Assembly: GCF_024305175.1 (NCBI RefSeq)
Contig: NZ_JAMWYY010000003.1
Location: 1-64,000, forward strand
DNA length: 64,000 nt
Source: Flavobacterium sp.
GTDB taxonomy: Bacteria; Bacteroidota; Bacteroidia; Flavobacteriales; Flavobacteriaceae
Reading direction: 5' to 3'
A program made the translations under genes and the position numbers. Below are positions 20,501 through 30,800 of the stretch, one piece after another. How positions within the stretch are numbered: position 1 is the first letter of the stretch; each line of letters starts with the position of its first letter. The notes beneath the pieces were generated by a model. It searched no databases, was not told the origin of the DNA, and saw only the letters and a list, made by a program, of their open reading frames with translations.

Positions 20501-20612
20501 TAGCTTTAACGGCGAACAGCTTCCGGCAACCGACTACTGGTTTAAACTATTATATACTTCATCAGATGGCAGTAACAGGGAGTTTAAAGCTCACTTCTCG
20601 CTGCTTCGATAA
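14541..20612 (+). CDS. Large SprB-like repeat adhesin with T9SS type B C-terminus
   Basis: This 2023-residue protein has a signal peptide ending TFYGQ. The head, TIG-like, lamin-tail-like and Ig-like domains follow the same order as in the preceding adhesin. Fifteen SprB-like modules of about 77 residues then span roughly residues 536-1706. Modules 2-9 (nt 16386 to about 18233) are nearly identical at 231 bp each. A Big2-like domain follows (GIWTSSNDNVATVDENG), then an Ig-like domain and one more diverged module. The CHU_C-type sorting domain is at 1940-2023 (FFSPNGDGIRDTW, IFDRYGKVV, LPATDYWFKL). Modules 3+4 and 5+6 are a perfect DNA duplication. The endonuclease gene starts 12 bp after the stop. 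Confidence 0.93.
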   Translation: MVLKNNTLLLKSTFALFFFAFMLPVTFYGQVYQHNFGNTVITDNPYTGTPNILNPNLSGSSWTNNTGNWLNVNGASNSIALSVTSPNAGTTPTTQLTLTFNVAAGKQLDITSFSFWRKRSPSAAQTWNMFINGTQVGNGSVPTTGVSTGNTPVSTPVTGLTGTVTVIVSFNNSPTGSGNVVLDDFTLNGVISNAASPLCPVDITSYTPASGPENTLVTLTGTGFNEATSVTFDGITSTFAALSDTELIALVPEGAATGTIVVNGSGCNDTAGSFTVLASECESDVYISEIYDAYNGVPGAIELYNPTSNPINLNGYTLLRYGDISIGPPSYNMSLTGTIAPGDTFIVAIQITTACPGIPTDFPLTNGINANDEFELLKNGTLIDNVEIPLGSGELSGRGYTLIRKPDAIAPKAQFNVNDWFVYGEEFCTDLDQHTANPVSAPTPDFTGPASEYICENEDASFTVVPPGTGYTYQWRVLNSAGNWVNVTNGANYSGATAATLNVLDAPFSFNGNQYYCVLTSTTCELISNAAQLNITEAPDAAQVNVTQPGCTSATGSITVTSPLEFGLSYSINGSTYQFTTTFNNLAPGTYPVTVKNLSGCVSDPVNVTLINSATPAQAVATVTQPTCTTATGTITITSPTGTGLQYSIGGVYQTSPVFSGLAPNTYSVTVQNAQGCISTPASVTVNPAPAAPAQAVATVTQPTCTTATGTITITSPTGTGLQYSIGGAYQSSPVFSGLAPNTYSVTVQNAQGCISAPVSVTVNPAPAAPAQAVATVTQPTCTTATGTITISSPTGTGLQYSIGGAYQTSPVFSGLTPNTYNVMVQNAQGCISAPVSVTVNPAPVAPAQAVATVTQPTCTTATGTITITSPTGTGLQYSIGGAYQSSPVFSGLAPNTYSVTVQNAQGCISAPVSVTVNPAPAAPAQAVATVTQPTCTTATGTITISSPTGTGLQYSIGGAYQTSPVFSGLTPNTYNVMVQNAQGCISAPVSVTVNPAPVAPAQAVTTVTQPTCTTATGTITITSPTGTGLQYSIGGAYQTSPVFSGLAPNTYSVTVQNAAGCISAPVSVTVNPAPAAPAQAVATVTQPTCTTATGTINITSPTGTGLQYSIGGAYQTSPVFSGLTPNTYNVIVQNADGCISAPVSITVNPAPATPAQAVATVTQPTCTTATGTITISSPTGTGLQYSIGGAYQTSPVFSGLTPNTYSVTVQNTDGCISAPLSVTVNPAPGIAQPTYSVTALGCDDTTGAITFNSPTGTGTLYSIDGGNTFENQPSFTDLAPDTYGLVVQNAEGCTSQPISVTIAPAPAIPADAVVTAVQPTCTTPFGSLTVTAPTGTGLTYSINGINYQSSTVFSGLAPGNYTVLVKNSAGCISENPATATINAAPPVPQQAGYTQTNPTCTNPFGSITITSPVGTGLEYSINNGNTYSNNNTFSNLAPGQYQLVVRNQSGCTSATVNVTITTVPNIPGDAVVLANQPSCGSSTGSITVLSPTDAGLQYSINGINYQSSATFTGLAPATYNVYVRNAAGCISANPTPVTINPAPQTPGVPVADVVNPDCTTTTGSITVTSPTGASLQYSIDNGATYQTSNQFTNLAPGSYVIRVQNADGCVSLPVTKTVQPQPAFPVAPVVTALQPDCENPFGKIEVNSPRGPGFSYSIDSGLTYQANATFPDVVPGTYIITVRNAAGCTEDSEPITINNPPAPAPDPGVITGNGIICAGDTTQLENLVIDGIWTSSNDNVATVDENGLVTSITDGTVIISYTVGAECTASAEFIVDVIALPEPELEDIYYLCRDLETGENNAIILNTGLPLGTNTFVWNKDGETLPNTTNTLIVIEPGDYTVTVTNANGCTSSAAATVRVSSPAVATAIVETDFQFRQTITVDVTGGSGDYEYSLNGGPFQDDNVFTGITEGFYTIIVNDKNGCNPVVLEVYALDYPRFFSPNGDGIRDTWNIKGLSGQDNAIIYIFDRYGKVVSVVKPGANGWDGSFNGEQLPATDYWFKLLYTSSDGSNREFKAHFSLLR
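16386..18233 (+). repeat. Array of eight 231-bp coding repeats
   Basis: Eight consecutive 77-codon modules in the large adhesin differ by only scattered substitutions. Each begins near PAQAV and carries PTCTTATGTI, GLQYSIGG, PVFSGL, and GCIS. Modules outside the array (before 16386 and after about 18233) are far more diverged, which indicates recent expansion or gene conversion inside the array. Confidence 0.95.
16614..17555 (+). repeat. Perfect 462-bp tandem duplication (two repeat modules)
   Basis: Bases 16614-17093 are identical to 17076-17555 (480 matching bases at an offset of 462). The offset equals two 231-bp modules, so the reading frame is kept. I compared the two copies base by base and found no difference; the match breaks at 16613/17075 on the left and 17094/17556 on the right. 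Confidence 0.96.
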
Positions 20613-20624
20613 ATAACGGAATTA

Positions 20625-21653
20625 ATGAAAAGGATTTTTATTTTATTACTGCTGCCTTTTTGTGCAGTTGCGCAAATACCGGAATATTACAATACTGTAA
20701 ACTTTGAACTAAGTGGCAATGCGCTGAAAAATGAACTGGCAGGTTTAATAACAGATACACATACCAATGAGCTGGTATATACTCCTGAAGTGTGGACAGC
20801 ACTTAAATTAGCCGACTTAGACCCTGAAAATCCGGAAAATGTATTTCTTATTTACGGATATAATGATACGGATGATGACCCTGATAACGACAGGACTCGC
20901 GATAAAGACTTTAGCTGCCACACCACGAGCTGCGAAGGCCTTTGGGTAAGGGAACATGTTTACCCGCGTTCACTCGGTAACCCGAACCTTGAGTTTGATG
21001 GGCCGGGGTCTGACGCACACCACCTCAGGGCTATAGATTATTATATGAACAACATGAGGAGCAACAAGCGTTTTACCGAAGGCTCCGGTAATGCAGCAGT
21101 GGTAAACGGGAGTTATTTTTACCCCGGCGACGAATGGAAAGGTGATATTGCCAGGATGATGATGTATATGTATGTGCGCTACCAGTCGCGCTGCCTTGCA
21201 GTTGTGGTTGGTTTTGATGATGCTACCTATAATATGGATATGCCCGATATATTTTTAGAGTGGAATGCCGAAGATCCTGTAAGTGCTTATGAGCTAAACC
21301 GCAATGCTGTACTACAGGAAATGCAGGGTAACCGCAATCCGTTTATCGACAACCCGCACCTTGCCACACAGATATGGGGTGGCCCCGAGGCAGAGAATCC
21401 GTGGGCATTGCACGCTGATAAATTTGATAAAGAAAAACTGATTATTTACCCTACTGTAACAAACGGTACTATATATATAGATGATGCAACCGGCAGTAGT
21501 TATAAATATGAAGTGTATAATATGGTAGGGCAAAAAGTAAAATCAGGCACTGCTGCAAATTCAGTTAACATTAGCGGTAACACAAAAGGTATTTATATAT
21601 TGAATATTAGTGATGGCAAAATTATACAATCACATAAAATTATTTTAAACTGA
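20625..21653 (+). CDS. Secreted endonuclease I family nuclease, T9SS type A
   Basis: This 342-residue protein has a signal peptide of 16-17 residues (ending AVAQ) and an endonuclease I domain (EndA/NucM type, PF04231). Signatures are REHVYPRS at 109-116, DAHHLRA at 130-136, GDIARMMMYMYVRY, and the C-terminal NRNPFIDNPHLATQIW. The histidine in EHVYPRS is the expected catalytic residue of the beta-beta-alpha-metal active site. The tail (IIYPTVTNGTIYI, YNMVGQKV, KGIYILNI) is a type A sorting domain, so the nuclease should act outside the cell on DNA or RNA. The gene starts 12 bp after the large adhesin with no terminator between, so co-expression is likely. Confidence 0.93.
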   Translation: MKRIFILLLLPFCAVAQIPEYYNTVNFELSGNALKNELAGLITDTHTNELVYTPEVWTALKLADLDPENPENVFLIYGYNDTDDDPDNDRTRDKDFSCHTTSCEGLWVREHVYPRSLGNPNLEFDGPGSDAHHLRAIDYYMNNMRSNKRFTEGSGNAAVVNGSYFYPGDEWKGDIARMMMYMYVRYQSRCLAVVVGFDDATYNMDMPDIFLEWNAEDPVSAYELNRNAVLQEMQGNRNPFIDNPHLATQIWGGPEAENPWALHADKFDKEKLIIYPTVTNGTIYIDDATGSSYKYEVYNMVGQKVKSGTAANSVNISGNTKGIYILNISDGKIIQSHKIILN

Positions 21654-21871
21654 TGCAGTATCGTTTATAAAATAAGCGATTGATAAAACAATCTTCTGCC
21701 GATTAACAAATTTTATTATTGTTTAATCTAATTTATTAACATTAAACTACTTAACAGTATAGTAACGGTCTTTTCACATAAATAACACCCTCAGTTAATA
21801 CAGGAAGTTAATATTTGTATCCGGTTGATTACCAACCTTCCTCAAATATCCAAATATTAATTTAAACCTTT

Positions 21872-24800
21872 ATGATGAAAAGATTACATCAAAAAATTTT
21901 CACTGTATTACTCATTTTTCTGTCGTATGTCTCATGGGGGCAGACTGATGATTTCACTGATGGAAACTTTACAGCAAACCCGGCTTGGTCTGGAGACTCC
22001 GCCTTTTCGGTTATAACAACTTCACCAGTACCTGGTGGTAGTGCAGCAACCGATGGTAATTATCTTGCTTCAAATTCAAGTCAGGGTAACATTGCACTAA
22101 CTACACCAAGTACTGAAGTAAGCGAATGGAAGTTTTCGCTTGCATCACCAGACTTTGATCCATCAAGTACTAATCACTTCGGAGTAATATTAATGTCTAA
22201 CACTGCAGTAACAGGTAATATAACCAGCAGCTGGACCGGATACTTCTTAAAGCTTGGTACAAATGGTTCTGGTGATAAAATTGAGCTTTGGAAAAAAACC
22301 GGCAGTGGTACAGGTACTAAAGTGGGAGATTTTTCTACAGCAGTATATGCTACAGGAGCTTTAATGAACGGCCTTAATATCAGGATAACAAGGAGTTCAA
22401 GCGGCGTATGGCAACTTTATACCTCTGCAGGATTTACTTATGCGTCAACACCTGCCATTGCCGGCGGTACGCTAACAGATAACTCTTATACAACATCTTC
22501 TTATTTTGGTGTTTATCAATCTTTTGCAAACGCTTCTACATCAAGGAGGGTTTATTTAGATAATGTTGAACTGGGTGGTCAGTCACTGTCGGTAAATACT
22601 ACTGGCTTTACATCAAATTTTGGCTCTGTAGTGGTTGGTGCTAACAGCACAGGCAGTTCCTTTACTGTTTCGGGTAGCGGCCTTACCTCTAATGTTACAG
22701 TATCAGCACCTAATACCAACTTCCAGGTAAGTTTAAGCCAGTCTTCAGGTTACGCTTCTTCAGTAGCTATAAGCTTTGGGTCGGGTACTATAACAAATGT
22801 TCCTGTTTACGTGCGTTTCACTCCTCAAAGTGCAGGGGCTAAATCGGGTAACGTTACTCTAACATCGGGTAGTGCAACCCAAAACGTAGCCGTTTCAGGT
22901 ACAGGACTTGCAACTACTGTTACAACAAGCGCAGCCTCTGCTATAAACTCGACCGGGGCAACCTTAAACGGTAGTATCACTAATGGTAATGCAACCGCTG
23001 CTTCTTTTCAATACGGTCTAACAACTTCATATGGTTCAACCATTTCTGCATCACCTGCCTCGGTTACAGGAACTCAAAACATCAGTGCTGTAGTAACCGG
23101 GCTATCGGTTAACACACTATACAACTTCAGGGCTGTCGGAGGCTCAGCAAACGGTAGCAACGCTACATTCTATACCCTTGCAGCCACACCTTTGGCACCA
23201 ACAGTAAATGGTGCAACAACATCTTCATTACAGGTAACGGTTAATGGTAATGGTGCTACTTTATATGCCGTAAGCATAAACGGCGGTGCAATATCAGGAT
23301 TTTTGAATACAGATGGTACCATATCTGCAACTGCTGTTTGGGCTACCGCTGCTAACTGGGCAAACATTACAGTTGGCGGCCTTACACCTGCTACAAGCTA
23401 TGATTTTGCGGTTAATGCACAAAACGGTTCGGGTGTGCAAACAGGTTTTGGCCCTGTAACCACGGCTACAACAAGCGAGGCCACAGAGCCTTACCTGGTG
23501 CCTTTAAACAGCAGCCTCACTTTTGGTGAAGTTTGCCTTACTGATACAAATGCATCAGGCTTTATAACATTTAGCGGAGAAAATTTTGACACACCAACAA
23601 CGCTTACTATAAGTTCTGCAACGCCTGATGGCGCAGGCGGATATTTACCATTAGAGGGCTTTAGCTTTGGCCTTAACGGCGACAGCTTTACAAACGGCGT
23701 TTATACGCTAAACAGCTTTAGTGGTGCAGAAGTTACCATAGAAGTACACTTTACACCAACGTCAGCTACAGATTACAGTGCAACAGATATTTTAATAAGC
23801 TATAATAACGGCGGGACAGTTACAGAGCTTATCACATTTGATATAGCATCTGCAACAGGAATTAATACCCCTGCTACAGTTATTACAGGTACAGCAACAG
23901 CTGTTGGCCAGTTTACAACAACGGTTGCAGGACAGGCAACAGAAGCCTGCTCTGAAATTACAGCTTACGGTATAGAGTACAGTACTACACAGGGATTTAC
24001 AACAGGAACAGGAACACAGGTAGCAGGCAGCAACCTTACCGGCTCTGACTATTCTGCGGAAATTACCGGGTTAGATGCCTGTACAACATACTACTACAGG
24101 GCTTATGCGACAGATAATGCCGGTACACACTATGGTAATGAGCAAACGTTTAGCACTGAAGTAATAAGCGCTCCGCTGGCAACAGCAGCTACAGATGTTA
24201 CCGAAACTGGCTTTACTGCCAACTGGAATGCTGTAACAGGCGCTACAGGTTACAGGCTGGATGTTGGCACATCTCCTCAATTTGAAACTACTATACTTGA
24301 AGAAAGTTTTTCAGCATTTAGCGCTCCTACAGGAGGTGAAACAGACAGCGACCTTGCAGCTACCAACACGCTTAACAACTATACAACAGTATCAGGATGG
24401 TCAGGCTCAAGAATCTACAGGGAGAATGGGCAGATAAGGTTAAGTAACGGCAGCGGTGCCGGAGAGATAACCACACCTACAATTGATATATCAGGTAACG
24501 GAGGTGTAGCTACATTTACTTTTGATGCTAAAGTATATAATGGTAATGTACCGGTATTACAGGTAATGCATGCCAGTAACGGTGTATCTTTTACACAGGT
24601 GGGCAGCAATATAACCCTGACAGATAATTTTGTTACCTATTCGGTAACCATAACAAATGGTACCGCCAACTCAAAAATACGCATACAAACAACCTCGCCT
24701 ACTGCCAATAACCAAAGGTACCAGCTTGATAACTTTAAAGTTTCGCACTCGCAGTTAGTAGAAGGGTACAGCAACCTTGCAGTGGCAGGTACATCTCAGG

Positions 24801-27800
24801 AAGTAACAGGGCTAACACCTGCAACCCAATATTATTACAGGGTCAGGGCGGTTGCCTCGTGTACATCAGAAAACTCGAACACCGTACAGACAGAAACACT
24901 TGCCTACCTTACCCTTGTTGATGCCATGCTTGATTTTGGTGACATTTGCTTAAACGGCGAAGGCGAAGACTACTTTACATTTAGCGGCTCCAACATTAGT
25001 AATGCAGTGCTAAACATTCCTGCTTTTGAAGGGTACAGCTTTTCGCTTACAGAAGGTGGATCTTATACTACAACATTACAGATTACCAATTATAACGGAG
25101 AAGAAACTACCGTTTACGTAAAATTTACCCCGGCTTTGGCTCAGGCTTATGCGGATGTGCTTACAATTACCGGAGAAGCTCCTTATCAGGCTGCATTTTT
25201 AGAGCTTAATACTACAGCCAATGGTATTAATACACCTGCGGTAGCAACAGCCGGAGCCGCTACAGATATTACAATGGTTTCAGCAACACTTGCTGCGCAA
25301 ATCACCGAGGGTGCATGTAGTGCTATAGCCTCTTATGGTGTAGAGTACAGTACAGTTAATAACTTCAGTAATGGTTCAGGTACACAAATTATTGGAGATG
25401 GTATAGATGCCGGAGGTAACTTTAGTGTATCAGTAACAGGTTTGGCACCATGTACGGTTTATTACTACAAAGCTTATACTATCAATGCCGATAACGTAAC
25501 TGTTTACAGCGCACAGCAGCAATTTACAACAACTGCAATAAGCGCTCCTGTTGCCACTGCGGGTGAAGCAATAACAAAAACCGGCTTTACAGCCACTTGG
25601 GAACCGGTTGAAAATGCCGACGGATATATTATTGAAGTAAGTACAAATCCTGATTTTGGAGGATATGAATATGCCTCAGACCTTTTTATATCGGAGTATA
25701 TAGAAGGCAGCAGCAATAATAAATACCTGGAAATTTATAATGGTACAGGTAGTACTGTAAACCTGTCTGATTACAAATTACTGCTGTTCTCTAATGGTAG
25801 TAGTACGCCAAATGATACTTTTGGTGACGTAACGCTTTCAGGTACATTAGAGGATGGCGCTACCATTGTATATAAAAATGCGAGTGCGGCTGTATATGGA
25901 GGCAGTGCTATTGCATCGAGCATAGCAAACTATAACGGGGATGATGCCGTTGCGCTTTTCAAAATCTCTACTGATTCTTACGTTGATATTATAGGCCGCA
26001 TAGGAAACGATCCTGGATCTGCATGGACTGGGGCTAACGGCTACAGTACATCTGAAAGGACACTTGTAAGAAGAAGCAACGTTTTTGGAGGTATTACAGA
26101 AAACCCTACAGGTACAGGTGCTGATGCCTTTACAACACTTACAACAGAGTGGGATGTTTTTGATCAGGATTATGTTGGTAACCTGGGTATGCATGATTTT
26201 GATGGCGGTTTTGTACCCGATTTTGTAGCCGGTTATCAGAACCTTGACGTGGATAATGTTACTTCATTTGATGTAACAGGACTTGAGCAGTTTACAACAT
26301 ATTACTACAGGGTTCGTGCGTACACCGATGGCTGTATTACAGCAAACTCTAATGTGATACCTGTTACTAATACAGGGGACGTTACATGGGCTATGGTAGA
26401 TGGTACAGCCAAGTGGATACCAGAATTTAAGGCTGACGGTGTAACACCAACAGAGATTGATAATACAGTAGGCGTAGTAATTGCAACAGATTACAACACT
26501 GCTACTGACGGAGAATTTGCTCCTGAAAGCATAACCGTTAACAGCGGTACATTTACAGTAGCTACAGGCACATCTATAACAGTGGTAAACCAGATTGTAA
26601 ATAATGCCGCTGCTGAGAACTTTATGATAGAAGATAATGCTAATGTGATACAGGTAAATGATGTTACCAATATTGGCGAAATAAGGGCACTAAAAGCAAG
26701 CTCTCCACTGTACAGGTTGGATTATACATTATGGTCGGCACCGGTAGAAGGGCAAAACCTGCACGATTTTTCACCAATGACAGTTCCTACACGTTTTTAC
26801 GATTACAGCGAAACGCTGGACATTTATACAGGTATAGACCCTATGACGAACGATTTTGAGCCGGGGCTTTCTTACCTGATACGTATGCCGAACAACCACC
26901 CTGCTTATGTAGATGGTACACCGGGCGTGCAATGGACAGGTACATTTGAAGGTACGCTTAACAATGGCGATTATGCAGTAGAAATGTCGGTTACTGCAAA
27001 TGGTTACAACCTTGTGGGTAACCCCTACCCTTCGCCAATCAACATTTATGATTTTTATGCTGCTAACGAGACTACACTACAGGAATCATCTGCGCTGTAT
27101 TTCTTCCGCAAGCGTAACGATACCAGTGCAACCACAAGTACGTATGCAACCATAACAATGGCAGCTTATACAGCAAATCAGGCACCGGGCGGCGATACAG
27201 GTTCTGACACCTTTACGGGAGACCCTTCAGACTGGGTAATCAACGTTGGACAGGGCTTCTTTGTGCAGGCAACCGGCGGCTCGGTAGTGTTTAACAACAG
27301 CATGAGAAGGGATGTAAACAACGGCCAGTTTTTCAGGACAAACCAGGAAAATAACAGTGTGGATATTTCGCGCTTCTGGTTAAACCTGACTGATGATAAC
27401 GGGCTTTTCAGCCAGATGGCTATAGCATACAGTAATGTAACAACAAACGGCATAGATTACGGCTGGGATGGTAAAGCCCTTATTGGCGACGGGCCGCTGA
27501 ATGTATATTCTACAGCCGGAGAAAACCTGCTTAACATTCAGGCACGTGAAGTATTTACAGCAACAGATGTAGTGCCGTTAGGCTATAATGCAGCCACAGC
27601 AGGTACCTATACCTTTGCACTTAATAATACAGACGGATTATTTGCAGAAGGACAGCAGATTTACCTTACCGACAATACCACTGGTGTAGTAACAGATATT
27701 ACCGAAAGTGATTATACCTTTACTACAGATGCAGGACAGTTTAATGAAAGGTTTAGTGTTAGCTACCAGTTTGCTGCACTTGATACTGATAAGCATGAGC

Positions 27801-28033
27801 AAACAGCAACAGATGTTATAGTTTATGACAATAAAAATGTGCTTACCGTTTCATCAATAAATACAGTTATAGAAAAGGTAACCGTATATGATATTCACGG
27901 CAGGGTGTTATTAAACAAAGAAGGTAACAGCGCTACAGAAGTTTCATTAACGGAGATAGAAGCTAAAGACCAGATGCTAATAATAAGCATTGCTACCGAT
28001 AAAGGTAACGTGACTAAGAAAACTGTTTTCTAA
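21872..28033 (+). CDS. FN3/lamin-tail surface protein with T9SS type C sorting signal
   Basis: This 2053-residue secreted protein begins with tandem ATGs and a signal peptide ending YVSWGQ. The N-terminal region resembles a laminin-G-like lectin fold, followed by an ASH-like stretch and several FN3-like domains; markers such as TTYYYRAYA and QYYYRVRA recur four times. A lamin-tail domain sits at about 1264-1446 (DLFISEYIEGSSNN, YLEIYNGT, NGDDAVAL). The last 55 residues (VTVYDIHGRVLLNK ... VTKKTVF) match the T9SS sorting signal type C pattern rather than type A, lacking a YPNP box. The lamin-tail plus FN3 layout is common in flavobacterial extracellular nucleases and adhesins, but no nuclease motif is visible here. 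Confidence 0.87.
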   Translation: MMKRLHQKIFTVLLIFLSYVSWGQTDDFTDGNFTANPAWSGDSAFSVITTSPVPGGSAATDGNYLASNSSQGNIALTTPSTEVSEWKFSLASPDFDPSSTNHFGVILMSNTAVTGNITSSWTGYFLKLGTNGSGDKIELWKKTGSGTGTKVGDFSTAVYATGALMNGLNIRITRSSSGVWQLYTSAGFTYASTPAIAGGTLTDNSYTTSSYFGVYQSFANASTSRRVYLDNVELGGQSLSVNTTGFTSNFGSVVVGANSTGSSFTVSGSGLTSNVTVSAPNTNFQVSLSQSSGYASSVAISFGSGTITNVPVYVRFTPQSAGAKSGNVTLTSGSATQNVAVSGTGLATTVTTSAASAINSTGATLNGSITNGNATAASFQYGLTTSYGSTISASPASVTGTQNISAVVTGLSVNTLYNFRAVGGSANGSNATFYTLAATPLAPTVNGATTSSLQVTVNGNGATLYAVSINGGAISGFLNTDGTISATAVWATAANWANITVGGLTPATSYDFAVNAQNGSGVQTGFGPVTTATTSEATEPYLVPLNSSLTFGEVCLTDTNASGFITFSGENFDTPTTLTISSATPDGAGGYLPLEGFSFGLNGDSFTNGVYTLNSFSGAEVTIEVHFTPTSATDYSATDILISYNNGGTVTELITFDIASATGINTPATVITGTATAVGQFTTTVAGQATEACSEITAYGIEYSTTQGFTTGTGTQVAGSNLTGSDYSAEITGLDACTTYYYRAYATDNAGTHYGNEQTFSTEVISAPLATAATDVTETGFTANWNAVTGATGYRLDVGTSPQFETTILEESFSAFSAPTGGETDSDLAATNTLNNYTTVSGWSGSRIYRENGQIRLSNGSGAGEITTPTIDISGNGGVATFTFDAKVYNGNVPVLQVMHASNGVSFTQVGSNITLTDNFVTYSVTITNGTANSKIRIQTTSPTANNQRYQLDNFKVSHSQLVEGYSNLAVAGTSQEVTGLTPATQYYYRVRAVASCTSENSNTVQTETLAYLTLVDAMLDFGDICLNGEGEDYFTFSGSNISNAVLNIPAFEGYSFSLTEGGSYTTTLQITNYNGEETTVYVKFTPALAQAYADVLTITGEAPYQAAFLELNTTANGINTPAVATAGAATDITMVSATLAAQITEGACSAIASYGVEYSTVNNFSNGSGTQIIGDGIDAGGNFSVSVTGLAPCTVYYYKAYTINADNVTVYSAQQQFTTTAISAPVATAGEAITKTGFTATWEPVENADGYIIEVSTNPDFGGYEYASDLFISEYIEGSSNNKYLEIYNGTGSTVNLSDYKLLLFSNGSSTPNDTFGDVTLSGTLEDGATIVYKNASAAVYGGSAIASSIANYNGDDAVALFKISTDSYVDIIGRIGNDPGSAWTGANGYSTSERTLVRRSNVFGGITENPTGTGADAFTTLTTEWDVFDQDYVGNLGMHDFDGGFVPDFVAGYQNLDVDNVTSFDVTGLEQFTTYYYRVRAYTDGCITANSNVIPVTNTGDVTWAMVDGTAKWIPEFKADGVTPTEIDNTVGVVIATDYNTATDGEFAPESITVNSGTFTVATGTSITVVNQIVNNAAAENFMIEDNANVIQVNDVTNIGEIRALKASSPLYRLDYTLWSAPVEGQNLHDFSPMTVPTRFYDYSETLDIYTGIDPMTNDFEPGLSYLIRMPNNHPAYVDGTPGVQWTGTFEGTLNNGDYAVEMSVTANGYNLVGNPYPSPINIYDFYAANETTLQESSALYFFRKRNDTSATTSTYATITMAAYTANQAPGGDTGSDTFTGDPSDWVINVGQGFFVQATGGSVVFNNSMRRDVNNGQFFRTNQENNSVDISRFWLNLTDDNGLFSQMAIAYSNVTTNGIDYGWDGKALIGDGPLNVYSTAGENLLNIQAREVFTATDVVPLGYNAATAGTYTFALNNTDGLFAEGQQIYLTDNTTGVVTDITESDYTFTTDAGQFNERFSVSYQFAALDTDKHEQTATDVIVYDNKNVLTVSSINTVIEKVTVYDIHGRVLLNKEGNSATEVSLTEIEAKDQMLIISIATDKGNVTKKTVF

Positions 28034-28053
28034 ATCATCCATACATCCAACTA

Positions 28054-28083
28054 AATAACCCCGGGCAATGTCCCGGGGTTATT
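28054..28083 (+). terminator. Intrinsic terminator after the type C surface protein
   Basis: A 12-bp perfect stem, AATAACCCCGGG (28054-28065) with CCCGGGGTTATT (28072-28083), has a 6-nt loop and is followed by a T-rich stretch. Confidence 0.92.
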
Positions 28084-28193
28084 ATTTTTATGCATTGCAA
28101 GCCGCTAAGTACATTCCCCAAAAATTATGAATTATAAAATAACTACAACGTTTTTTTGCCAAATTGTCATCACTCATTCTTGTTATATTTTCC

Positions 28194-28201
28194 TATATTT
28201 G
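28194..28201 (+). promoter_or_regulatory. -7 promoter box of icd
   Basis: TATATTTG matches TAnnTTTG. It predicts a start near 28208 and an unusually long leader of about 137 nt before icd. The closest well-placed TTG (28164-28166) is 27 nt upstream, so the -33 element is uncertain. Confidence 0.5.
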
Positions 28202-28341
28202 CGAACCTTGCTTTTAATGCAGGTTTAAAGGCTTTTATCTAAATAATACTGCCCCTACACCACATATTTTAAGCAACCCGAACAAACAACAACTATTTCT
28301 GTTAATTATGCGCATTATACAGGCGCAATAAAAACCTTTAA

Positions 28342-30567
<2,226 letters not shown>

Positions 30568-30571
30568 TAAC

Positions 30572-30600
30572 AAAAGCTGCCCTGAAAGGCAGCTTTTTTA
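30572..30600 (+). terminator. Intrinsic terminator of icd
   Basis: AAAAGCTGCC (30572-30581) and GGCAGCTTTT (30588-30597) form a 10-bp stem with a 6-nt loop, ending in T. The gap 30601-30800 beyond is AT-rich; no promoter box fitted the consensus well. Confidence 0.9.
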
Positions 30601-30800
30601 TTACTCTGAATTTACGTATATAGTTTGCAGAACAATAACTTACATCAAAAGTAAGTATTAGTTTGTTAAAAAATCATTAAGTACTGTAACATGATACAAT
30701 AAGCATCGTCTAAAATACGTTTACAAGTGCCATAAAGCTTTTGTGGCTTAATATAATTTAGTTCAAACATCAATCAAATCAAAACCAACACATTCCAATC

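Noticed and set aside
21676..21700. A weak GATTG-ATAAAA-CAATC hairpin after the endonuclease gene
   Set aside because: Only five base pairs and no proper T run; too weak to call a terminator.
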